Assembly (NCBI GenBank): GCA_016808115.1
Contig: JAEQBH010000646.1
Coordinates: 744,001 to 808,000, forward strand
Reading direction: 5' to 3'
Source: Tetrastigma voinierianum
Lineage: Eukaryota; Streptophyta; Magnoliopsida; Vitales; Vitaceae
Length of the DNA stretch: 64,000 bases
Each line of letters starts with the position of its first letter. Position 1 is the stretch's first letter. Positions 56,221 through 64,000 of this stretch are shown here, piece after piece. The notes beneath the pieces are model-generated. The model saw only the letters and a list, made by a program, of their open reading frames with translations, ran no database searches and was not told the origin of the DNA. The position numbers and the translations under genes were made by a program.

Positions 56221-57480
56221 TTTAATAGAAAATAAGAGAAAAACCAATTTCTATTCAAAGGCAAGTGAGGTTAAAAGAGCATTGTTCTTAAACAAGCCTA
56301 TGATTGTACTCTTGTACAAAGAGGCACTTTTTAACACTAAACAACTTGACACTTCTTTGACTAGTTCAATTGTCTCTCTTTTGCAAGAATTTGAAGATGT
56401 CTTTCCCGAGGAAATTCCAAAAGGGTTACCTCCTATCCAAGGGATCGAACATGAAATTGATTTTGTGCTTGGTGCTACCATTCCGAACCGACCCACTTAT
56501 AGGAGTAATCTTAAGGATACACAAGAACTCCAAAAGAAAGTTGGTGAATTGATGGAAAAGGGATATGTGAGGGAAAGCATGAGTTTATGTGCCGTTCCGG
56601 TGATTTTGGTTCCTAAGATGGATGGGACATGGAGGATGTGTTGACATCGAGCCATCAACATAACAAAGAAAGTATTGTCATCCCATTCCTCGGTTAGATG
56701 ATATGTTTGATGAGTTGCATGGTTCTTGTATCTTTTCCAAACTTGATTTGAAAAGTGGATACCATCAAATTAGAATGAAAGAAGGTGATGAATGAAAACT
56801 GCTTTCAAAACAAAATATGGTTTATACAAGTGGTTTGCCTTTCGGGTTAACTAATGCACCTAGCACTTTCATGAGACTAATGAACCATGTTTTGCATGCT
56901 TTCATTAGAAAATTTGTGGTTGTCTATTTTGATGATATCCTCATTTATAGCAAGAACTTAGATGATCATTTGATTAATTTAAAAACTGTTTTGGATGTGC
57001 TTCAAAAAGAAAGATTGTTTGCTAACCTTAAGAAGTGCACATTTTACACCGATAGGCTTGTGTTTCTTGGTTTTGTTGTTAGTGCACAAGGAATACATGT
57101 TGATGAAGAGAAGGTCGAGCTGACATGATCGCTGGTCTCGACAAGTGTAAGTAAAGTTTGAAGTTTTTATGGACTTGCTAGTTTTTACCGACGGTTTGTG
57201 AAGGACTTTAGTAGTGATAAATAAGTGTTTGATAACCAAAGTCATCAGAAGGATGTTGGGTTTAAGTGGGCTGAAGAGCAAGTAAAAACATTCCAATTGA
57301 TCAAGGAAAAACTAACTCATGCTTATTTACTTGCTTTACTTAACTTTGCAAAAACTTTTGAGGTTGAATGTGATATTTCAGGTTTAGGTATTGGTGCAAT
57401 TCTTATGCAAGAAGGACGCACTCCATCAGATATTTTAGCGTATAAAAGCTAAGTAGGTAAATACCAAATACTCCTACTAT
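56210..57480 (+). pseudogene. pol: Reverse transcriptase and RNase H of chromovirus-like polyprotein
   Basis: RNA-dependent DNA polymerase. 56210-56644 is open: LLQEFEDVFPEEIPKGLPP, GIEHEIDFVLGATIPNRPTY and VGELMEKGYVRESMSLCAVP, VILVPKMDGTWRMC, then a TGA at the expected VDCRA. 56645-56816 is frameshifted (HPIPRLDD and LKSGYHQIRMKEGD partly visible). 56817-57128 holds the catalytic palm: LPFGLTNAPSTFMRLMNHVL, then VVVYFDDILIYSKNLDDH with YFDD intact at residues 37-40 of that frame, and LVFLGFVVSAQGI. RNase H starts in 57225-57452, with FEVECDISGLGIGAILMQEG. Several frame breaks make it inactive. Confidence 0.85.
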
Positions 57481-58020
57481 GACAAAGAGTCAGATGCATT
57501 GGTTCAGCTTTGGAAACCTAGCAACATTATCTTTAGCCCAAGGAGTTTGTGATTCACACCAACCATGAGTTGTTGAAGCATTTGAAGGGCCAACACAAGT
57601 TGAATAAGAGACCTGCACGATGGATAGAGTTCGTAGAAACCTTTCCATATGTCATTCGCGCAAATGTGGTAACGAAACATCAAGCTCGGCGTAACTTTCA
57701 CGGAGGTATGTCCTAATCTCACTTCAGGATTCTAAATTGCTTGCCTTTGAATACATTGCAACTGTGTCCTTTGACCAAGATTTTTGTGAAGAATATGCCA
57801 TTAGTGCTAGAAGCCTCGTGACAAGTTCTTTAGACATTAGGGTTCTTGTTTCAGAAAATAGGTCGTGCATTCCAATTGTTCCATTTAGGATTTAATAGTG
57901 AGGGAGTCTCATAAGAAGGATTGATGGGATACTGGGGAAGCTAAGACTTTAGGGGCCTAAAGAACACTTTTATTAAATTCTCACATGATGAGATGTCGAG
58001 AGGATTTGTGGGAGGTATCA
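57481..58020 (+). pseudogene. RNase H end and integrase zinc-binding region, scrambled
   Basis: Words such as FVIHTNHELLKHLKGQHKLN (57545-57605) and ARWIEFVETFPYVIRANVV (57615-57670) identify the RNase H/tether region in shifting frames. The histidine/cysteine zinc-binding segment expected next is only vaguely visible (SHMMRCREDLWEVSHVGKL at 57980-58030). Heavily decayed. Confidence 0.6.
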
Positions 58021-59160
58021 CATGTAGGCAAGCTTAAATCTCAAATGCAACCCCATGGCTTTTACACACCACTTCCTATTCCTAATGAGCCTCGCTGGGG
58101 TTGATCTTCAATGGACTTGTGTTAGGTCCGGCGAGGGGATTAGACGAGTAGGGATTCTATTTTAGTGGCTTTGGGGATAAAGCCAAAGATGGCACATTTT
58201 ATCCCATGTCACAAAACAGATGATCTGTCTCATGTTGCTGATCTATTCTTTAGGGAGGTTGTGAGATTGCATGGTATGCCTAAGACAATTGTTTCGGATA
58301 GAGATGCAAAATTCTTGAGTTACTTTTGGAAGACCTTGTGGTGTAAGTTAGGAACCAAGCTATTGTTTTCTACTACTTTCCATCCACAAACCGATGGTTA
58401 GACCAAGGTAGTGAATAGAACCTTGTCTACTTGGTTGAGGGCTATCATTAAAAAGAACATTAAAACCTAGGAAGACTGTTTTCCACATGTTGAGTTTTCT
58501 TATAATAATACTATACATTCTGCCACTAAATTTTCGCCTTTAGAGATTGTATATGGTTTTAATCCATTGATCCCTTTGTATTTATCTCCTTTACCTATGT
58601 TTAAGCATGTTAATCTATATGATAAAAAGAAAGCCGAATTTTTTGAGCAGATTCTTAAGAAGGTAAGACTCAACATTGAGCGAAAGACGGAATGATATGC
58701 CAAACAAGCCAACAAAGGGCATCTCCAAGTTGTCTTTGAACCCGAAGATTGGGTTTAGGTGCACGTGCGCAAGGAAAAATTTCCCACACAAAGGCGATCT
58801 AAGTTGCCCCCTAGGGGCGATGATCCTTTTCAAGTTCTCGAGCACATTAATGACAATGCCTACAAGCTAGATTTGCCCGATGAGTATAATGTAAGTTCTA
58901 TTTTTAATGTCATTAAATTGAGCCCTTTTGATGTAAGTGACAATTTGAGGACAAATATTTTTGAAGATGAGGGGAATGATGGAGGCATGGCTAAGGAATG
59001 GAGTGCGGAGTTGCTTGAAATCCCACTTGGCTTGATGACACGGGCTAGAGCCAAGAGATTCAAAGAAGCCCTTAATTTTTTAATTCAAGATGCACAAGTG
59101 GAAAAAAGTCACATGTTCAACTCCAAAGAGGAAACAAAGATGGTCCACGTCATCAAGTAA
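58021..59160 (+). pseudogene. Integrase core and C-terminal domain of chromovirus-like polyprotein
   Basis: Integrase would insert element cDNA into the genome. Core words: SSMDLC (first acidic residue), KMAHFIPCHKTDDLSHVADL and IVSDRDAKFLSYFWKTLWCK (second Asp), FSTTFHPQTDG-stop-TKVVNRTLST. The third catalytic residue, Glu in the QTDGQTEVVNR consensus, is Lys (AAG) and the preceding Gln is TAG (58399-58407). The C-terminal frame 58759-59160 gives RRSKLPPRGDDPFQVLEHIN, KLDLPDEYNVSSIFNV and GLMTRARAKRFKEALNFL, ending TAA. GPF of the GPY/F module is DPF. No chromodomain recognised. Confidence 0.85.
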
Positions 59161-59189
59161 ATCCGGATTTGGACCAAGAGCCAAGGCAT

Positions 59190-59845
59190 TTTTTACTTAT
59201 TGATTTACTGCTATTTTGGAGTTGATTTGTTGCAGATCTGGTATTGATTTGCTGTTGATTTGGTGATTATTTGTTCCTGGTTTGCTGCTATTTTCGAGCT
59301 GATTTGGTGCTAATTTATTCTTGATTTGTTACTGATTTGTTGTTGATATGGTACTGATTTGTTCTTGATTTGCTACTAAATTGTTCCTAATTTGTTCTGA
59401 TTTGCGGTTGATTTGATTGTCAAGTCTTGTCCTAAATTATCTAGTTTCCTTTCCTTGTGGACGTTTTTAGTGTGTGTAGTTTAGGAAAAATATGTTAGTT
59501 TCCTTTCTAGTTTTGGTTGAATATTTACTTTCCATGTGGCCAAATATTTAGTTTTATTCTTCATATTTTTGGCCTATTTATAGGCTTGTTATTCCTACTT
59601 TCTACAGTTTACGTATTAATAAAATTGAGAGTTTAAATTTCTCTTTGGTTCTTGAAAGAACTCTTGAACTTACCATTATCTCGCGGGCGTCTGATCAAGA
59701 CACTTTATCAATTTACTTCCATCCCGATTGTGGCGTCCTCCTATACCAGTTTTGGCTTCCATTGAGGCATGAGTCGAGGTCATACGATGCACGCCAAAGA
59801 CACACTGCTTCGCTCTTCCGAGATAAATTCGATCAAGTACCCCCA
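59190..59845 (+). mobile_element. Chromovirus-like 3' LTR, right copy
   Basis: Starts shortly after the pol stop (exact start unclear, with 'tgatttg' microsatellite-like repeats to 59415). TATTTATA is at 59575-59582 and 'attaataaaattg' at 59615. It ends near 'cccca' at 59845, where host-gag sequence ('ttggcgcaccagatcatatg') begins. Confidence 0.65.
59575..59582 (+). promoter_or_regulatory. TATA box of the right chromovirus-like LTR
   Basis: TATTTATA within 'gcctatttataggc'. Confidence 0.5.
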
Positions 59846-59849
59846 TAAG

Positions 59850-60475
59850 TTGGCGCACCAGATCATATGGGCTAAGTTTGAACATTAGTCCTTGTCTCTT
59901 CCATGAATAATTAGCTAATTTAGCCACTGAGATGGCTAGTTCATCCACTTTGCTTTTAAATTTTGATTCCTCCTGTGAAGGTGCGGGCACCTCCTCCATG
60001 AATTGAGCTTGAGATGTTAATGGTTCAGCTTAAACTCTTCTTAGTTCAGCCATGGTTACCCCTAGGTTAGACATTTCCTCTTGTGGAGGTTGACTCATTT
60101 CATTTTTATCAAGAAACCTAGGCAACCCAACTTGAGAGTAGTCCATTTCAACCCTTGATCTTGAAAATTCAAAGCATGCTATGGCCAATTCGGGCCAATT
60201 CTTTCCAATAAGCCACAGTTTTCTTGTGCTTGATCTTTAGACTTGTGGAGATTGGAAAGTGTTATGGCTAGTGTTTCATGAGAGGCTAGGGCAATGTTGC
60301 CAACCCGAATTATAAATGTTCCAATATGGGGTACCTCCATACCAAACTTGGAGCATACGGTTCCTACTTGATTTTGTCATTCTCGATGATACCTACTGGC
60401 CATTTTCCTTGTTCTTAGTTGTTGATTAAGGAGAGCTAATTAATTTGTCAACTCATTGAAAGGATCCATTGTGGT
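59850..60475 (-). pseudogene. gag: N-terminal gag of the minus-strand Athila-like element
   Basis: Candidate start ATG at about 60475 (MDPFNELTN, stop, LALLNQQLRTRKMAS). Downstream words in shifting frames: EEMSNLGVTMAELRR, AQFMEEVPAPSQEESKFKSK, VDELAISVAKLANYSW. These match the linker style of Athila-type gag. The open part 59676-59999 continues into chromovirus LTR and is not all gag. The C-terminal partner is at 52767-53045. It lies directly after LTR-d and the primer site, as a 5' gag should. Confidence 0.6.
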
Positions 60476-60610
60476 TTTTACCTGAAAATTTATGCAAAAA
60501 GAAAACAAAAAGTATCAAAAACTCAAAAATCACACAAAATATACATAAAAAAAAAAGTTTTAAGTACTAAAGAAGTACTTAGTATTGATATTGGCATAAA
60601 ACACCTCAAT

Positions 60611-60632
60611 TCCCAAGCAACGGTGCCAAAAA
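60611..60632 (-). other. Primer-binding site next to LTR-d
   Basis: Minus-strand 'tttttggcaccgttgcttgg', the best preserved Athila primer word in the window, immediately follows LTR-d. It is compatible with tRNA-Asp priming reported for Athila elements. Confidence 0.8.
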
Positions 60633-60634
60633 CT

Positions 60635-62014
60635 TGATAGGCGTAAGCATGATGTGTATATAAAATTATACAAAAAATATAAAAAGAGCGCCTATTCTAC
60701 CCAAGTATACACTTGTCAAGTACTAAATGTACCTAAGTACGGATATCGATCCATAGGGAAATGGTTATATAAATGTAAAATTAGAATACTTCTCAATATC
60801 TAAACTATCAATCAGAATATCATAACAGAATTTTATCTAAACTAATGAAATCTAAATATAATCAATGGAGTTTACAACTAGGGGATACCAAGAGATGATA
60901 GAAATCTAGGGTATTTGGTGCAATTGGACAATCCTATTATATCTATGCCAAAGTTCCTCTCTAATGTCTCATGAAAATGGCATCCAAGGCGATTCTTGCC
61001 GAATTTAAATTATAAGCCTCTCTTGAGGTCAAATAATCTACCAACTAACATTAGGTTTCTTGCTTCTCAGCTCAACCCCAAGCATTAGAGATGCATTAAG
61101 ATTAAAGAACCACAAAGCCTCCTTATTATTGCTAATATCTCTATTATCCAATCAATTAGGGTTGATTCCATCTTATGTTCTTAATTTCTCACTCACTTCT
61201 CATATCTCATGAGAAATCACTTTCCATATTGAGATTAACTAGAAATCAATATGTAAATAGCATCCAAGCTTGAATCAATAGATAAACAATCACAAACAGA
61301 CAATAGAAATAAGAAAATCAACAATTAGATATAAGATTCATGTCTAAAACACAACCAAAACCCTAGACTACGAATTTAAAGCATAATAGAGGTTTGATAC
61401 ATCATAAACTTAGGATAAAATATGAGAAAAGAGAAAGAAGAAACTCTATGGATCAAAATGATGGTGAGTCTCAAATCTTCTTCCACAAATCGCGAGTTCT
61501 TCTCCCAAATCTTCAAGAAATAGCTCCAAACCTCCTCTTTGGTCCCAAAGTGTAGACAAAGTCCGACTTCTTTGAACCCTAGCAGACTTCTCTCCAAAGT
61601 AACATAAAACCTCAAAATTAAATACCAAAAAAACTAGAAAAACTTAAACCTAACCTAAAGAAGGATCAAAACTCTCTAGAGAGGAGGAACCCCCAAAGGA
61701 GAGCCTCCCTCTAGCCAATTTCAATAATCATGTCTTGAAAACACCCTTAAATACACCTTGAAAAGTGGGCTAAAACAAGCCTAAAATGGAACATTTTCTG
61801 GGTTAAAACGCCGCACGGTCGCGACCATAGAGGTTTATGATCGCGACCTTATTGCAAGGAAAAAAAACAAATGCTGCAAGAAATGTTGTGGTCGTGACCA
61901 TGGATTGAAACTCACATAACTTCTTCGTTCGAACTCCAAATTTTGTGTTCTTTGTACCGTTGGAAAGCTCTTGAAGTGTAGAATCTAGATATGCTAAGAA
62001 ATAACACTTTATAT
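60635..62014 (-). mobile_element. Athila-like LTR-d, 5' LTR truncated by Tekay-like LTR
   Basis: Same family as 7563-9299; the match starts at 'tgataggcgtaagc' and continues to about 62010, where the last 400 bp (the U3 start) are missing. GGTCGCGACC palindrome at 61817-61826, with relatives at 61839-61848 and 61890-61899, and TATA-like 'gtatttaag' near 61754. Minus-strand short frames at 61376-61628 and 61803-62018 are not genes. Confidence 0.75.
61817..61899. repeat. GGTCGCGACC palindromes in U3 (LTR-d)
   Basis: Perfect GGTCGCGACC at 61817-61826; one-base variants GATCGCGACC at 61839-61848 and GGTCGTGACC at 61890-61899. They are about 60-145 bp upstream (minus strand) of the TATA-like sequence. 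Confidence 0.8.
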
Positions 62015-64000
62015 TCAATGCCTTGAAAATAATCTAACAGTTTTATAACATGTTTAGGATATAAAATAAATTAAATTGTATTTTTCTGGCGTTTAAATTG
62101 CTAAAAATGAAAATTGATAAAAACCCAGAAATTATATAGGAGTTAGATAAATTTGGTAAAAATGTCAAATGAGGACCCAAGGGACATAAATGAGAAGTGT
62201 AAATGCCAAAATGAAAAAGTGATAAAGTGTATTGAAAATGAAGTGAAATAAAGCCTTAAAAATGCAAAAATGAGAAAAGAAGAATTTGTGGGCTAGCCAA
62301 ACAAGGCTTAGTGCAGGATTTTAATTAAAGACCAAATATTGGTTTTTGAGAGGCATTTTGAACATTTGGCAAAAGAAGGGGAGAGAAAGTGCTACGGCTT
62401 TTTCGGTTGTGAGAGAGGGAGGAAGATTAGTGGTCTTTGCTCCATGAAATCAAGGATTATGTAGATCAAGAGGAAGCAAGGAAGATTGGGTGTTGAAGAA
62501 TCAAAGATTTAGAGGTGTGTTAAATCAAACCCTAACTTTCCTAATGTTGTGTGTTTGGGTTTAGAAAGAACTTGCCGTATAAAAATGATGTTTATTGGTT
62601 TATTTTAGTTTTGGGGGTTGATCTAATTTGTTATATGGTTGTTTGGATTGACGCTGGCGAATTTTTCAGATAAAGGAATGTCGGGTTTTTAGGAGATAAG
62701 CTTAAAATTTTCCAAAACCCATGTTTTTGTTTTGGCCATAACTTGGCCAATACTCATCCAAATTAAGTGATTCAAATTTCGGGTAAACTAGACTTCTAGG
62801 AAAAATCTCCTTAAAAATAAGTAATCCAAATTTGGACCACTAAACCATTTCTTCAAAATGAAGCTCTGCTTTTGGCCACTCCTGTCTCGCCTCCTCGATA
62901 CAATTTTGTGTTTCGTAATGTGCCGTATTTAGGCCATAAGTTGAGTTTCACTTATCCAAATTGAGTGATTCAAAATTTTGGGTAAACTAGACTTCTATAA
63001 GAAAAAAATTTCTATGAAATAAGTGTATCCAATTGATCCCATTAGACCCAAATTCCGCCAAATTCCAGGCCAAGCTGTCGACTGCTTGACCTCGATACAG
63101 CTTTAGTGTTTCGAAGAGTTTGCATATAGGCCATAAGTTGAGTTTCACTCATTCAAATTTGAGTGATCTAAATTTGGGTAAACTAGACTCTAGGAGAACA
63201 AATTTTTCCAATAAGATGATCAATTTGTAAATCTATTATACCAGAATTCTCTGCCTAAAGGAGCTATGTTTTTGGCACTCGTTATATGTTAAAATTAGAA
63301 TAGTCTCTGATGTTTAGGACATATCCGAGCTTCGCAGTTCGAATTGGATGATTCCAATTTTTGAATAAAAATAGATTTATAGAGAACAATGACTTAAATA
63401 AGTCAGGTAAAGACAACTCATTTTTTCCCAGAAATTTTGCAAGTGAAGGTGTAAGGTAGAAAACAACCCTAACTAGAAACCTAAATAAGCAAATTGATAT
63501 TGCCTCTAATTGTATTAGATTAGGTTGATAACGTAGGAAAACCCGAATGAAGTTCCAGATTCCAAGGATAGGAATCAAAGTGCTTACGACCTTTTCGTCT
63601 ATTCTCTATTCTTTCTCTTCTTGTTTCAAGTATCAAAATTGTTTGCGCAATTATTGAATGATTTCAATAAACCGCATATTGTTTTATTTTATGATTTGAG
63701 AAAATGATTGTCATGAAAAATTGCATGAGTATTGAAATGTGCTATTTGGAGTATAAAATGTATATATACCCTATTGTAAATTTCCTATATTTGATTTTTA
63801 ATGCCCTTAATAGAATGTTTTCTTCATATTCGAAGTTAAGGATAGATTGCATACCAATAAGCTCAAACTAGCAAAGACTGAATGAACGTGAATGTAAAGG
63901 TCACCCGATCCGCAAACAACGGATAAGATTCCAGAAGTGTCTACAAAATGATTTTTAATAACTACCAAGAAATTTACCGGGACCGCACGGTTATAAAGCC
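62015..64000 (+). mobile_element. Tekay/Del-like LTR, right end outside window
   Basis: Starts near 62015 ('caatgccttgaaaataat', parallel to TGTAATGCCC of the solo LTR), inside LTR-d, so it is younger than that LTR. It matches 15239-17340 in order, including 63765-63960. It contains three tandem-like copies of a phrase about 'ccataagttgagtttcact', 'ttgagtga.tcaaa.tttggg' and 'taaactagacttcta' near 62740-62800, 62930-63000 and 63120-63190, roughly 190 bp apart. No coding. Confidence 0.65.
62740..63200. repeat. Three direct repeats of about 190 bp within the last LTR
   Basis: 'gggtaaactagacttctagg' occurs at about 62781 and, with small changes, 62980 and 63176, each preceded by 'aattgagtgattcaaa'-type sequence. 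Internal tandem duplication in the LTR. Confidence 0.7.

Larger units (their letters stand above)
58977..60312. repeat. 1.3-kb direct repeat, right copy
   Basis: See 53053-54372. This copy is in the expected context: pol C-terminus continuous with the integrase, LTR, then host gag continuing to its start. Confidence 0.8.

Noticed and set aside
56035..56264. Minus-strand ORFs with repeated LSFSLFF words
   Set aside because: Antisense of the 30-bp repeats in the chromovirus-like linker.

Overview
This window looks like plant (angiosperm) nuclear heterochromatin. I see no rRNA, tRNA, organellar or bacterial feature and no intact single-copy gene. Nearly everything recognisable is decayed Ty3/Gypsy LTR retrotransposon sequence. 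Most of it is Athila-type: LTRs beginning TGAT, primer-binding sites close to TTTTGGCGCCGTTGCC, gag-protease ORFs and a downstream ORF with the putative plant transposon domain. There are also long LTRs of Tekay/Del type and one chromovirus-like gag-pol body. The species cannot be named from the sequence.

Layout. 1-2516: Athila-type LTR with a palindrome-bearing tandem array. 4020-6314: Tekay-like solo LTR with near-perfect target duplication, inside an unassigned repeat. 7563-9935: minus-strand Athila-like 3' LTR plus 3' region, interrupted by a plus-strand Athila-like element (LTR 9936-12275, primer site, broken gag and protease to about 14890). 15239-17600 and 21601-24010: two more Tekay-like LTRs in opposite orientations, separated by unassigned DNA with a CpG-rich patch at 19670-20400. 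24040-24430: Tekay protease remnant. 24633-26130: plus-strand Athila ORF2 remnant. 27395-38490: minus-strand array LTR-gag-protease-ORF2-LTR-gag that shares its middle LTR. 38940-41090: tandem repeats of about 180 bp. 41354-49792: a complete but coding-dead 8.4-kb minus-strand element with identical 5-bp ATATG target duplications. 50391-62014: a minus-strand Athila-like element split by an LTR (51171-52766) and by the chromovirus-like element (54501-59160 plus LTRs). 62015-64000: another Tekay-like LTR, running off the window.

No ORF here is an intact protein. The nested order gives relative insertion ages. Stop codons are mostly single C-to-T changes from CAG, CAA or CGA, as expected for methylated, silenced repeats.

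The most interesting signal cuts across families. In at least four Athila-like LTR groups, the stretch just upstream of the TATA-like box carries a cluster of short CG-containing palindromes, and the word differs by group: TGTCGCGACA, GGTCGCGACC, TTCGCCTAGGCGAA or TAGCGAAATTTCGCTA. I read this as a possible family-specific U3 regulatory or silencing signal; that function is inference. Second is a 1.3-kb direct repeat that carries a nested-insertion junction, showing local rearrangement after insertion.
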